From contig JACSRN010000041.1 in the NCBI GenBank assembly GCA_014879735.1, positions 1-35,895 on the forward strand: DNA of 35,895 bases. The letters are read 5' to 3'. Origin of the DNA: Paracoccaceae bacterium. Its GTDB lineage: Bacteria; Pseudomonadota; Alphaproteobacteria; Rhodobacterales; Rhodobacteraceae. The notes under the pieces were generated by a model. It was given only the letters and a program-made list of their open reading frames with translations, was not told the origin of the DNA and ran no database searches. Shown here piece by piece: positions 8,883-16,673 of this stretch (position 1 is the stretch's first letter; every line of letters starts with the position of its first letter). Position numbers and translations under genes: made by a program.

Positions 8883-9650
8883 GTGGCGACGGGTACCGAG
8901 GAACACGCTGCAGAGGGCGGTCTTGCCATCCATCCGATGGACCAGTTCATCGTCAAGCCGCTGTTCGGCGACGGTCCCGTGCACTGGTACACCCCCACCA
9001 ACGTGACCTTGTGGATGGGGATCGCGGTCGTCGTCCTGCTCGGCATCTTCGTCCTGGCCACGCGCCACCGCGGCATCATCCCCTCGCGCCTGCAGTCGGT
9101 TGCAGAGCTGTTCTACGGCTTCATCTACAACATGGTCGAGGACGTGACCGGCCACGAAGGCGCGAAGTTCTTCCCCTATATCATGACGCTGTTCATGTTC
9201 ATCTTCCTGGCGAACATGCTCGGCCTCCTGCCGATGAGCTTTACTGTCACCAGCCACATCGCCGTCACGGCCGTGCTGGCGCTGATGGTGTTCCTGACGG
9301 TCACGCTGGTCGGCTTCTACCGCAAGGGCCTGGGCTTCCTGTCGATGTTCTGGGTCTCGTCGGCGCCGCTGGTCCTGCGCCCGGTTCTGGCGGTGATCGA
9401 GGTGATCTCGTATTTCGTCCGGCCGCTGTCGCATTCCATTCGTCTTGGCGGCAACCTCATGGCCGGCCACGCGGTGATCAAGGTCTTTGCCGGTTTCGCC
9501 GGGGCCATGGGCATCGCCTCGGTGGTGCCGATCATCGCCATCGCCGGGATCTACGGCCTCGAACTTCTGGTCGCCGCGGTCCAGGCCTATGTCTTCACCA
9601 TTCTGACCTGCGTGTACCTGCGTGACGCAGTGGGCGAAGCCCACCACTAA
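8883..9650 (+). CDS. atpB: F0F1 ATP synthase subunit a
   Basis: This is the proton-channel stator subunit of F0. The product is 255 aa and starts with GTG at 8883, preceded by AAGGAAGGGAA. Five or six membrane helices are visible. The essential arginine is in [14 protein letters not shown] (Arg187, equivalent to Arg210 of E. coli), and the last helices, [20 protein letters not shown], contain the channel Glu and Gln. It lies between atpI (2 bp upstream) and atpE (47 bp downstream). F1 genes are not in this window, as is usual in alphaproteobacteria, where F0 and F1 operons are separate. Confidence 0.98.
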   Translation: MATGTEEHAAEGGLAIHPMDQFIVKPLFGDGPVHWYTPTNVTLWMGIAVVVLLGIFVLATRHRGIIPSRLQSVAELFYGFIYNMVEDVTGHEGAKFFPYIMTLFMFIFLANMLGLLPMSFTVTSHIAVTAVLALMVFLTVTLVGFYRKGLGFLSMFWVSSAPLVLRPVLAVIEVISYFVRPLSHSIRLGGNLMAGHAVIKVFAGFAGAMGIASVVPIIAIAGIYGLELLVAAVQAYVFTILTCVYLRDAVGEAHH

Positions 9651-9697
9651 GGTCCGAACTTCAACCTCAGCCAATTCCAGTCATCAGGAGAAATCTC

Positions 9698-9934
9698 ATG
9701 GAAGGCGAACTCGCGCTCCTCGGCAAGTACATCGGTGCCGGTCTGGCCACCATCGGTCTCGGCGGCGCCGGCATCGGCGTGGGCCACATTGCCGGCAACT
9801 TCCTGGCGGGCGCGCTGCGCAACCCGTCGGCGGCCCCCTCGCAGATGGCCAACCTCTTCGTCGGCATCGCCTTTGCCGAAGCACTGGGCATCTTCTCGTT
9901 CCTCGTCGCCCTGCTGCTGATGTTCGCAGTCTGA
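9698..9934 (+). CDS. atpE: F0F1 ATP synthase subunit c
   Basis: This is the proteolipid of the proton-driven rotor ring. The product is 78 aa with two transmembrane helices joined by the polar RNPSA loop (Arg41-Asn42-Pro43), which contacts F1. The proton-binding carboxylate is Glu61 in [11 protein letters not shown]. The glycine-rich first helix, with repeated GxGxG-like spacing, is typical. I see no obvious sodium-binding set, so protons are the likely coupling ion. AGGAG lies 7 nt before the ATG. A very stable hairpin follows 18 nt after the stop, which fits the need for many more c subunits than other F0 subunits. Confidence 0.98.
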   Translation: MEGELALLGKYIGAGLATIGLGGAGIGVGHIAGNFLAGALRNPSAAPSQMANLFVGIAFAEALGIFSFLVALLLMFAV

Positions 9935-9951
9935 TCGGACGGCCGCAGAAT

Positions 9952-9985
9952 ACGGGCAGGCGCCGGGGACCCGGCGCCTGCCCGT
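9952..9985 (+). other. Strong intercistronic hairpin after atpE
   Basis: CGGGCAGGCGCCGGG (9953-9967) and CCCGGCGCCTGCCCG (9970-9984) are perfectly complementary; an A-T pair extends the stem outward and the innermost pair must open to form a four-base loop. There is no T-run after it, and atpF' starts 28 nt later, so it is probably an mRNA-stability or partial-attenuation element rather than a full terminator. Confidence 0.75.
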
Positions 9986-10012
9986 CACTGATGGGTCCGA
10001 CGGAGAGCTGAC

Positions 10013-10582
10013 ATGGCTACAGAACCAATTCTCGAAGAGGCACCAATTCTCGAAGAGGCGGCCGGTCAATGCGTCAACGCGCATGGCGGCGCCATCGGAA
10101 TGCCCCAGCTTTGCCCCGAGTGGATCCCGAACCAGGTGTTCTGGCTTCTGGTCACTCTGGTGGTGATGTTCCTGATCCTGTCGCGGATCGCCCTGCCGCG
10201 CATCGGCGCGGTGCTGGCGGAACGCAAGGGCACGATCACCAACGACCTTGCCGCCGCTGAAGAGCTGAAGCAGAAGGCCCAGGCCGCCGAAAAGGCCTAT
10301 AACGACGCGCTGGCAATGGCGCGGACCGAGGCGTCCAAGATCGTGGCGGCCGCCAAGGCCGACATCCAGAAAGATCTCGACGCCGCTACCGCCAGGGCAG
10401 ATGTCGAGATCTCGGCCAAGACGGCGGAATCGGAAAAGAAGATCGCGGAGATCCGCGCCGGTGCGCTGGAGGCGGTGGATGCCGTTGCCAAGGACACGGC
10501 CGAGGCTCTGGTTGCCCATCTGGGCGGCAAGGTCGATCCCGCGGCGGTCTCTGCGGCGGTCTCCGCCCGGCTGAAGGGGTAA
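10013..10582 (+). CDS. atpG: F0F1 ATP synthase subunit b' (AtpF')
   Basis: This is one of the two different peripheral-stalk b-type subunits found in photosynthetic bacteria and many alphaproteobacteria (called atpF', atpX or atpG in different genomes). The product is 189 aa. [21 protein letters not shown] begins the single membrane helix at about residues 38-58, followed by a long charged alpha-helical stalk rich in Ala, Lys and Glu. The N-terminus is unusual: residues 5-16 are a tandem duplication ([12 protein letters not shown]) encoded by a perfect 18-bp direct repeat, followed by two cysteines before the membrane helix. It is preceded by a strong hairpin and followed by atpF after 4 bp. 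Confidence 0.93.
   Translation: MATEPILEEAPILEEAAGQCVNAHGGAIGMPQLCPEWIPNQVFWLLVTLVVMFLILSRIALPRIGAVLAERKGTITNDLAAAEELKQKAQAAEKAYNDALAMARTEASKIVAAAKADIQKDLDAATARADVEISAKTAESEKKIAEIRAGALEAVDAVAKDTAEALVAHLGGKVDPAAVSAAVSARLKG
10024..10059 (+). repeat. Perfect 18-bp tandem duplication inside atpF'
   Basis: ACCAATTCTCGAAGAGGC occurs at 10024-10041 and again at 10042-10059. It adds six residues in frame to the cytoplasm-facing or membrane-flanking N-terminus of the b' subunit. Perfect identity suggests a recent slippage event. Confidence 0.9.
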
Positions 10583-10586
10583 GGCG

Positions 10587-11147
10587 ATGAAGAAACTCGT
10601 GTCCATCCTTGCGCTGTCGCTGGCGGCCTCGCCGGCGCTGGCGGCCTCCGGCCCGTTCTTCTCGCTGCAGAACACCAACTTCGTCGTGCTGATCGCCTTC
10701 ATCGCCTTCGTGGCGCTGCTGGTCTATATGGGCGTGCCGAAGAAACTGGGCGGGATGCTCGACGCCCGCGCGACGACGATCCGGTCGGAACTGGACGAGG
10801 CCCGTGCCCTGCGCGAAGAGGCCAAGACCATCCTCGCCTCTTACGAGCGCAAGGCGAAAGAGGTGCAGGAGCAATCCGACCGCATCGTCGCCACCGCCAA
10901 GGAAGAGGCGATGGCCGCCGCCGCCAAGGCGAAGGAGGACCTCAAGTCCAGCATCGCCCGCCGGCTGCAGGCCGCCGAGGAGCAGATCGCTTCTGCCGAA
11001 GCCGCCGCATTGCGCCAGGTGCGCGAAAAGGCCGTCTCGGTGGCCGTGGCCGCCGCGGGCGAGATCCTGTCGCGCCAGATGACCGCCGAGAGGGCCAAGG
11101 CCTCGATCGACGCGGCCATCGAACAGGTCGGCGCCAAGCTGCACTGA
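10587..11147 (+). CDS. atpF: F0F1 ATP synthase subunit b
   Basis: This is the second peripheral-stalk subunit. The product is 186 aa. Its first 20 residues look like a signal peptide (MKKLVSILALSLAASPALA), as often seen in this subunit in related bacteria. They are followed by FFSLQNTNFVVLIAFIAFVA, the single membrane helix, and a long amphipathic helix with many Ala, Glu, Lys and Arg (residues 60-165) that would pair with b'. AAGG lies just before the ATG. It is the last gene of the F0 operon, and a strong hairpin with a GNRA loop follows 20 bp after the stop. Confidence 0.95.
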   Translation: MKKLVSILALSLAASPALAASGPFFSLQNTNFVVLIAFIAFVALLVYMGVPKKLGGMLDARATTIRSELDEARALREEAKTILASYERKAKEVQEQSDRIVATAKEEAMAAAAKAKEDLKSSIARRLQAAEEQIASAEAAALRQVREKAVSVAVAAAGEILSRQMTAERAKASIDAAIEQVGAKLH

Positions 11148-11167
11148 GCCGGCCCGATCCGGATAGG

Positions 11168-11203
11168 CAGGGACCCCGGGGCAACCCGGGGTCCCTGTCG
11201 TTT
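11168..11203. terminator. Terminator hairpin between atpF and the convergent GntR gene
   Basis: CAGGGACCCCGGG (11168-11180), loop GCAA, CCCGGGGTCCCTG (11185-11197) form a perfect 13-bp stem with a GNRA-type loop. It is followed by TCGTTTCT on the plus strand, a weak T-rich tail. It sits between two convergent genes and may serve both. Confidence 0.7.
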
Positions 11204-11224
11204 CTGCGGTCATTTCTGCGGTCG
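11201..11224. repeat. 12-bp imperfect tandem repeat
   Basis: TTTCTGCGGTCA (11201-11212) is followed at once by TTTCTGCGGTCG (11213-11224), 11 of 12 identical. It is non-coding and just downstream of the terminator hairpin. No role is apparent. Confidence 0.6.
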
Positions 11225-11241
11225 TTTCCGGGCGCTGGCGC

Positions 11242-12009
11242 TCAGTCGCCGGTTTCGTGATCCAGCCGCTGCCGCGCCACTTCTTCGTTGCGCAGGGCGC
11301 GTTGCTGATCGGTCAGGGATTGCGCGACATAATCGAGATGCCCCTCGACCGCCGCGCGGGCCGCTGCCGGATCGCGGGCGGTCAGCGCATCGCGGATCGC
11401 ACGGTGCTGGGCCAGCAGTTGCTCGCGCGTTACGCGGTTCCTGAACATGATCTGGCGGTTGTAGAACACGCCTTGCCGGAGCAGGTCGAACATCGACCGC
11501 AGCATGTGCAGCATGATGACGTTGTGGCTGGCCTCGATGATCGCCATGTGGAACTGCGCGTCGAGGTCGGCCTCGTCCGAAGGGTCGCGCCGGGCATGGG
11601 CGCTTTCCATCTTGCGAAAAACGGTGTCGACGACCTGCAGATCGGTGTCCGAGCCCAGTTGCGCCGCCCGTTCGGCGGCCAGCGCCTCGATATCGCGGCG
11701 AAAGACGGTATAGTCGATTGCCACCTCGTCATGGCTGGCGAACAGCCGCACCAGAGCGGGCGCGAAGGCAGAGCCCAGGACCTCGGCCACGAAGACGCCG
11801 GATCCGGCCCGGCTGACCAGAAGGCCCGCCTCGGACAGTTCGGCGATCGCCTCGCGCAGCGATGGGCGAGAGACCCCCAGACGCTCGGCCAGGTCGCGCT
11901 CTGCGGGCAGGCGCTCTCCCGGGCGCAGGACGCCGCGCAGGATCAACTGCTCGATCTGGCGGACGACCGCAGCCGACAGCTTTTCGGGCAAGACCTTACG
12001 GAACGGCAT
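11242..12009 (-). CDS. GntR-family (FadR/FCD subfamily) transcriptional regulator
   Basis: A 255-aa repressor or activator of central metabolism type. Residues 8-76 are the GntR winged helix-turn-helix (RPGERLPAERDLAERLGVSRP, then SLREAIAEL). Residues about 85-235 are a helical FCD ligand-binding domain with the metal-binding set Asp150, His154, His202 and His224, the pattern of FCD proteins that bind organic acids. An inverted repeat 29-53 bp upstream of its ATG (12038-12062) is probably its own operator. It is convergent with atpF. Its ligand is unknown. A role at the suc operator array is a hypothesis suggested by memory of a GntR regulator (AkgR) of 2-oxoglutarate dehydrogenase in Rhodobacter sphaeroides. 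Confidence 0.92.
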   Translation of the reverse strand: MPFRKVLPEKLSAAVVRQIEQLILRGVLRPGERLPAERDLAERLGVSRPSLREAIAELSEAGLLVSRAGSGVFVAEVLGSAFAPALVRLFASHDEVAIDYTVFRRDIEALAAERAAQLGSDTDLQVVDTVFRKMESAHARRDPSDEADLDAQFHMAIIEASHNVIMLHMLRSMFDLLRQGVFYNRQIMFRNRVTREQLLAQHRAIRDALTARDPAAARAAVEGHLDYVAQSLTDQQRALRNEEVARQRLDHETGD

Positions 12010-12037
12010 GGGGGCGGGCCATCGCGGACTCCGGGAA

Positions 12038-12062
12038 AATTGGTCCGAAACTAGGACCAGTT
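12038..12062 (-). promoter_or_regulatory. Inverted repeat, probable operator of the GntR regulator
   Basis: AATTGGTCC (12038-12046), 7 nt, GGACCAGTT (12054-12062): the arms match at 8 of 9 positions. TGGT...ACCA half-sites are typical of FadR-type GntR regulators, though the usual spacing is shorter. It lies directly upstream of the GntR gene, so autoregulation is the simplest reading. Confidence 0.65.
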
Positions 12063-12078
12063 CCCGGCAGAGACAATG

Positions 12079-12108
12079 AAAAAGGGGCCGGCGGGAAACG
12101 CCGGCCCC
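12079..12108 (-). terminator. Rho-independent terminator of the OmpA-family lipoprotein gene
   Basis: On the minus strand a perfect 10-bp stem GGGGCCGGCG/CGCCGGCCCC (arms 12099-12108 and 12084-12093, loop of 5 nt) is followed by TTTTT (12083-12079). It lies 24 bp after the stop codon of the gene at 12132-12803. Confidence 0.85.
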
Positions 12109-12131
12109 GGCAGGACGGGACAGAGCCCCGA

Positions 12132-12803
12132 TCAGGTGTTCGGGCGGATGATGATCTCGACCCGGCGATTCTGCGCCCGGCCCTCGGGCGTCAGATTCGA
12201 GGCGATGGGCTGGTCTTCACCGCGGCCGACGATGGTCATGCGCGACGAGGACACGCCGGAATCGCGCAGGATTGCCGCCACCGAAGAGGCCCGGCGCTGC
12301 GACAGATCCAGGTTGTAGGCCGCGGTCCCGGTGTTGTCGGTATGGCCGACGACCGAGATGTTCGAGGTCGGGTATTTCTGCAGGCTGGCGGCGATGGCCC
12401 GCAGGTCGCGGGTCAGGTCGCCGCGGACGACGGCGCTGTCGGTGGCAAACAGCAGGTCCTGGGGCATGTTCACCACCAGATACTGGCCGTTGTTCGTGAC
12501 CGTCAGCCCCGACGACAACTGGCTGCGCAGTTCCGCGGCCTGCTGGTCCAGCGAATAGCCGATGCCGCCGCCAAGCGCCCCGCCCACGACAGCACCCAAC
12601 ACCGCCTTTTCGAACTGGTCGCCGCTGTCGGCGGTTGCCGCGCCCAGGACTGCACCGGAAAGCGCACCGATCGCCACGCCCTGCTTGGTATTGGCATTCG
12701 GGTCGTTCGACAGGTTGTTCGGGTTGACGCAGGCCGAAAGGGCGGCCAGCCCGGCAAGCCCGATCAGAAGGCGGGCCGAAAGGAGGGTGGTCTTGGTCAT
12801 CAT
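12132..12803 (-). CDS. OmpA-family peptidoglycan-binding lipoprotein
   Basis: A 223-aa outer-membrane lipoprotein of the YiaD/OmpA-like type that tethers the envelope to peptidoglycan. The signal peptide ends in a lipobox, LSAC, with Cys at about residue 25. Residues 40-85 are Gly/Ala-rich with two glycine-zipper-like segments (AIGALSGAVLGAA and AVLGAVVGGALGGGIGYSL) that may insert in or contact the membrane. Residues about 105-220 are the OmpA domain, with VVGHTDNTG and the closing NRRVEIII. The second Met (12800) is an equally plausible start. It is followed by an intrinsic terminator and is monocistronic. The 283 bp upstream (12804-13086) carry no other gene that I can support. Confidence 0.93.
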   Translation of the reverse strand: MMTKTTLLSARLLIGLAGLAALSACVNPNNLSNDPNANTKQGVAIGALSGAVLGAATADSGDQFEKAVLGAVVGGALGGGIGYSLDQQAAELRSQLSSGLTVTNNGQYLVVNMPQDLLFATDSAVVRGDLTRDLRAIAASLQKYPTSNISVVGHTDNTGTAAYNLDLSQRRASSVAAILRDSGVSSSRMTIVGRGEDQPIASNLTPEGRAQNRRVEIIIRPNT

Positions 12804-13086
12804 GCGCTCGCTGCCAAAAGGATCACGGACCCGTTTCGCACGGGCCTCGGGGTCAACTTAAACCAGCCCGACCCGTTCCCGCCAGCCCCGTCCCCCCCTT
12901 GCGCGGCCTTCTGCCCATGGCGGAAATGTCACTTTCTCGCGCGGTGGCACCCTGGCCGGCCTCATCGGTCCGGGATTATCCCCGTCGGAGGCGGGGGCAC
13001 ACCCCACGGATCTGCGCCGCCCTCGGGGAAAGACAGGACTGCGCCGCCGCCGCGCCGTCTGCGGCTGCTGCTGCCGTGCTCGACCC

Positions 13087-13926
13087 TCACGCCTCGGCCC
13101 GTGCAGCCTCCCAGGCCAGCATCGCGCGCTTTTGCGGCAGGCCCCAGTGATAGCCACCAAGCCCGCCGTCGCGGCGCAGCGCGCGATGACAGGGGATAAG
13201 AAAGCTGATCGGGTTCCGCCCCACCGCGGTACCGACCGCCCGCTGCGCGGTGGGATGGCCCACGGCGAGGGCAAGTTCGGAATAGGTCGTGACCTGCCCC
13301 GAGGGGATGCGCAGCAGCGCCTCCCAGACCTTGATCTGGAACGGCGCGCCGATCAGGTGCAGCGGCGCCTGCCGGCCGGCGGCAGAGCCGAAGGCCGCGG
13401 CAACCCAGGGGGCCAGCGCCGCCTCGTCGCGGCGGTAGCGCGCCTCTGGCCAGCGCCCGGCAAGATCCTCGTAGCCCGCCGCCTCGCCGGTATCGGCGGT
13501 AAAGCCGATGCCGCAGATTCCGCGGGCGGTTCCCATCACCAGCGCCGGGCCGAAGGGGCTGTCGAACATGCCCCAGCGGATGTCCAGCCCCGCGCCGCCG
13601 CGTCCGAATTCGCCGGGGCTCATCGCCTCCCAGGTCAGGAACAGGTCATGCAGCCGCCCCGAACCCGACAGCCCCACCTCCTGCGCGGTGGCAAGCATCG
13701 TCATCCGGTCGGCCAGCAGGTGGCGGGCGTGATCCAGCGCCAGATATTGCTGGTAGCGCTTGGGGCTGACGCCGACCCACTGGCTGAACACCCGTTGGAA
13801 ATGCGCCGCCGACATGTTCATCTGCCCCGCCAACCCGTCGAGCGACAGGCCCGGCCCGGCATCGTCGAGAATCTTCAGGGCGCGCCCGATGACGGCGTAA
13901 TGATAGCTTGCGGATAGGTCGTTCAT
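13087..13926 (-). CDS. ada: Ada-like protein: AraC-type DNA-binding domain fused to O6-alkylguanine-DNA alkyltransferase
   Basis: A 279-aa DNA repair protein that removes alkyl groups from O6-alkylguanine by transfer to its own cysteine. Residues about 10-105 are an AraC-type helix-turn-helix (MSAAHFQRVFSQWVGVSPKRY). Residues 117-275 are the methyltransferase, with FQIKVWEALLRIPSGQVTTY and the active-site cysteine Cys246 in IPCHRAL. The N-terminal four-cysteine phosphotriester-sensing domain of E. coli Ada is absent, so methyl-phosphotriester activation is not expected. The ORF stays open far upstream, but those residues are the antisense of nth; MNDLSASYHY at 13926 is the natural start. It is divergent from nth with a 105-bp gap, forming a small DNA repair locus. 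Confidence 0.92.
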   Translation of the reverse strand: MNDLSASYHYAVIGRALKILDDAGPGLSLDGLAGQMNMSAAHFQRVFSQWVGVSPKRYQQYLALDHARHLLADRMTMLATAQEVGLSGSGRLHDLFLTWEAMSPGEFGRGGAGLDIRWGMFDSPFGPALVMGTARGICGIGFTADTGEAAGYEDLAGRWPEARYRRDEAALAPWVAAAFGSAAGRQAPLHLIGAPFQIKVWEALLRIPSGQVTTYSELALAVGHPTAQRAVGTAVGRNPISFLIPCHRALRRDGGLGGYHWGLPQKRAMLAWEAARAEA

Positions 13927-14031
13927 GGTCGGGCTCCTTTGCGCCACCCTAGCATGCGCGCCCGCGCGCGCGACCCGGAAGCTGCGGCTTGTGCTTGTGA
14001 AGCGGCCCCTTGCCGTGGCATGCCGGGGATC

Positions 14032-14673
14032 ATGGCCAGCCAACTCGACTATCCAGCACTCCGCGCCGTCTTCGCCCGCTTCGCCGAGGCCGAGCCCGCG
14101 CCGAGGGGCGAGTTGGAACATACCAATGCCTTCACCCTGCTGGTTGCCGTCGCGCTGTCGGCGCAGGCCACGGACAAGGGTGTGAACCGTGCCACCCGCG
14201 GGCTGTTCGCCCTGGCCGACACACCGGAGCGGATGCTGGCCCTGGGCGAAGAGGGCGTGATCGAACACATCAGGACCATCGGACTTTACCGCAACAAGGC
14301 AAGGAACGTGATCCGCCTGTCGCAGCGCCTGATCGAGGTCTATGGCGGCGAGGTGCCGTCCTCCCGTGCGGCGCTGATGACCCTGCCCGGCGTCGGGCGC
14401 AAGACGGCGAATGTGGTGCTGAACATGTGGTTCGGTCTGCCGGCGCAGGCGGTGGACACCCATATCTTCCGGGTCGGCAACCGCAGCGGCATCGCCCCCG
14501 GTCGCGACGAGACCGCCGTCGAACGCGCGATCGAGGACAATGTTCCGGCCGAATACCAGCAGCGCGCGCATCACTGGCTGATCCTGCACGGGCGCTACAT
14601 CTGCGTGGCGCGCCGGCCGAAATGTGCTATCTGCCCGATCCGGGACTGGTGCCGATACGAGGACAAGGAATGA
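14032..14673 (+). CDS. nth: Endonuclease III (base-excision DNA glycosylase/AP lyase)
   Basis: A 213-aa bifunctional glycosylase that removes oxidised pyrimidines. The helix-hairpin-helix LPGVGRKTANVV carries the catalytic Lys124, the Gly-Pro-Asp-type loop gives Asp142 in AVDTHIFRV, and four cysteines (191, 198, 201, 207; C-x6-C-x2-C-x5-C) form the [4Fe-4S] cluster. I chose the ATG at 14032, which has GGGGA just upstream; an ATG at 14020 and one at 13939 are in frame but add residues unlike the family. The stop codon overlaps the ATG of the next gene by 4 nt (ATGA), so the two are translationally coupled. Confidence 0.95.
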   Translation: MASQLDYPALRAVFARFAEAEPAPRGELEHTNAFTLLVAVALSAQATDKGVNRATRGLFALADTPERMLALGEEGVIEHIRTIGLYRNKARNVIRLSQRLIEVYGGEVPSSRAALMTLPGVGRKTANVVLNMWFGLPAQAVDTHIFRVGNRSGIAPGRDETAVERAIEDNVPAEYQQRAHHWLILHGRYICVARRPKCAICPIRDWCRYEDKE

Positions 14674-15653
14674 AGACCTATCAGGTGGTTGGCATCGGCA
14701 ATGCCATCGTCGACGTGCTTTCTGCCGCGGATGACAGCTTCCTCGACCTGATGGGGATCGAGAAGGGCATCATGCAGCTGGTCGAGCGCGAGCGGGGCGA
14801 GATGTTGTATGCCGCGATGAAGGAAAGCCGGCAGGTCCCCGGCGGCTCGGTTGCGAACACGGTCGCGGGGCTGGGCGCGCTGGGTCTGTCGACGGCCTTT
14901 ATCGGCCGGGTCCGCGACGACGCGCTGGGGCGGTTCTACGCCGGGTCGATGGCGGAGGAGGGCACCGATTTCGTCAACATGCCGATCCATGGCGGCGACC
15001 TGCCCACCTCGCGCAGCATGATCTTCGTCTCGCCCGATGGCGAGCGGTCGATGAACACCTATCTCGGGATTTCCTCGGAGCTTGGCCCCGGCGATGTGTC
15101 CGACAGCGTGGCCGGGCGGGCGCAGATCCTGTTCCTGGAAGGCTATCTCTACGACAAGGACAAGGGCAAGGAAGCCTTCGAACGTGCTGCCCGGCTGACC
15201 CATGCCGGCGGCGGCAAGGCGGGAATCGCGCTTTCCGACCCATTCTGCGTCGACCGCCATCGCGACAGCTTTCGCCGGCTGGTGAAGGATCTCGACTATG
15301 TGATCGGCAACGAGCGCGAATGGTGCGCCTTGTACCAGACCGATCTTTCGGCCGCGCTGGAACAGGCGGCGGCGGATGCCGGTCTTGTGGTCTGCACCCG
15401 GTCCGGCCATGACGTGATCCTTGCCCGGGGCGAAGAGCAGGTGGTGGTCAAGGTCAACCGCGTGGTGCCGGTCGATGCCACCGGCGCTGGCGACCAGTTC
15501 GCCGCGGGCTTCATCTACGGCCTTGCGACGGGTGCCTCGCTTGAAGTTTCCGGCCGGATGGGCTGCATCGCCGCGGCCGAGGTGATCGGCCATTTCGGCG
15601 CCCGTCCCGAAACCGATGTGAAGGCGCTGTTCCGGCGCGAGGGTCTGATCTGA
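14670..15653 (+). CDS. PfkB-family carbohydrate/nucleoside kinase (adenosine kinase-like)
   Basis: A 327-aa ribokinase-fold kinase. The N-terminal VVGIGNAIVDVL and PGGSVANTVAGLGALG (residues 57-72) are PfkB signature 1; DATGAGDQFAAGF (269-281) is signature 2 with the catalytic base Asp275. The GNAIVD and GGSVANT versions are those usually annotated as adenosine kinase-like in alphaproteobacteria. The substrate (adenosine, another nucleoside or a sugar) cannot be decided from the sequence. The start is fixed by AAGGA just before the ATG, which overlaps the nth stop by 4 nt. It is convergent with znuA, with 34 bp between them and no clear terminator. Confidence 0.88.
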   Translation: MKTYQVVGIGNAIVDVLSAADDSFLDLMGIEKGIMQLVERERGEMLYAAMKESRQVPGGSVANTVAGLGALGLSTAFIGRVRDDALGRFYAGSMAEEGTDFVNMPIHGGDLPTSRSMIFVSPDGERSMNTYLGISSELGPGDVSDSVAGRAQILFLEGYLYDKDKGKEAFERAARLTHAGGGKAGIALSDPFCVDRHRDSFRRLVKDLDYVIGNEREWCALYQTDLSAALEQAAADAGLVVCTRSGHDVILARGEEQVVVKVNRVVPVDATGAGDQFAAGFIYGLATGASLEVSGRMGCIAAAEVIGHFGARPETDVKALFRREGLI

Positions 15654-15687
15654 CGCGGGGCGACCGTTCCTGCTCCGCCTTTGCAGT

Positions 15688-16602
15688 TCAGGGCATGCAG
15701 GCCGCAATGGTCCTTGCCAGCGAGACGATCAGTTCGGGGTAGAGATCCGGCCCCGGCTCCAGCGCAGAGCCTTCGGGGTCGAGCGCGCCGCCGATGACGG
15801 CCCTGCTGCCATCGGCCAATTGTTCGATCATCGCGGGGTCGTGCCCGACCTCGGGATAGATGCACAGCGCCGGGCCCTCTGCCAGCGTCGCGTGCAGATC
15901 TGCCAAGCGCCTTGCCCCGGGCGGGGCGGCATCGCCAAGGGCCAGGGTTCCGGCGACGGTCAGCCCGTAATGGGCGGTGAAATAACCATAGGCGTCGTGA
16001 AAGGCCAGAAAGGGGCGGTCCTTCACCGGGGCCAGCAGGGCATCGGCCTCTGCCTCGGCCCGGTCGACGGCAGCCGTGGCGGCGGTGGCGTTTTCCGTGT
16101 AGATGGCAGCATGTTCGGGGTCCAGCCGCGCCAGTTCCGCCGCGATCAGCCCCAGCCACAACCGCGCATTGTCGGGATCAAGCCAGGCATGCGGATCGAT
16201 GCCGGCATGATCATGCCCCTGCGTCGCATCTTCTGCCTCTGTCTCGTTGTCGTGGTGGTGATCGTCTTTCGCCGCGAAATCCTGCCGTTCGGTGCCTGGG
16301 GCGTCGAGAAGGTCCAGCCGTGCCGCTGTCTCGCCAAGGCTGCCCAGTGCCGTGGCGAGCCAGGGCGTCAGCTCGGGTCCGATCCAGACCACCAGATCGG
16401 CATTGGCCAGGGCGGCCGCCTGGCTTGGTCGCAGGGCGAAGGAATGCGCCGATGCGCCGCGGTCCAGCAACAACGTCGGTTGCCCCAGATCCCCCATCAC
16501 CGCCGCGACCAGTGCATCGACCGGTGGGATATCCGTCACCACCGCGGGGACCTCGGCCTGTGCCGCGGTGCTGGTCAGCAGAAGCGCAATGATATAACGC
16601 AT
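15688..16602 (-). CDS. znuA: Zinc ABC transporter, periplasmic zinc-binding protein
   Basis: This is a cluster A-I metal-binding protein that delivers Zn2+ to ZnuBC. The product is 304 aa and starts with a signal peptide (MRYIIALLLTSTAAQA). By homology the metal site is His53 (GASAHSF), His138 (DPHAWLDP), His202 (AFHDAYGYF) and Asp275. Between residues 113 and 133 is the His/Asp/Glu-rich loop characteristic of zinc rather than manganese binders (three consecutive His, then HDH). The start was chosen by the signal peptide, although the frame is open upstream. It is divergent from zur with 71 bp between the starts, which hold a Zur-box-like site. Confidence 0.95.
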   Translation of the reverse strand: MRYIIALLLTSTAAQAEVPAVVTDIPPVDALVAAVMGDLGQPTLLLDRGASAHSFALRPSQAAALANADLVVWIGPELTPWLATALGSLGETAARLDLLDAPGTERQDFAAKDDHHHDNETEAEDATQGHDHAGIDPHAWLDPDNARLWLGLIAAELARLDPEHAAIYTENATAATAAVDRAEAEADALLAPVKDRPFLAFHDAYGYFTAHYGLTVAGTLALGDAAPPGARRLADLHATLAEGPALCIYPEVGHDPAMIEQLADGSRAVIGGALDPEGSALEPGPDLYPELIVSLARTIAACMP

Positions 16603-16641
16603 GGTCTGGGCCTTTCCGAAAGAGGTCTGTGTCTCTATGTA

Positions 16642-16656
16642 TGTAATATAATAACA
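16642..16656. promoter_or_regulatory. Zur-box-like operator between znuA and zur
   Basis: TGTAATATAATAACA is a 15-bp imperfect palindrome (5 of 7 arm positions, plus a flanking A/T pair) in an AT-rich patch of otherwise GC-rich DNA. It resembles the TGTTATA-n-TATAACA core known for alphaproteobacterial Zur boxes. It lies in the divergent promoter region of znuA and zur-znuCB and overlaps an in-frame ATG at 16656, which argues against that ATG as the zur start. Confidence 0.7.
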
Positions 16657-16673
16657 TGTCAAGCGAGGACGCC

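Noticed and set aside
12829-12843. CCCGT-TTCGC-ACGGG hairpin upstream of the OmpA-family gene
   Set aside because: Only 5 bp with no T-run or conserved context; too weak to call a feature.
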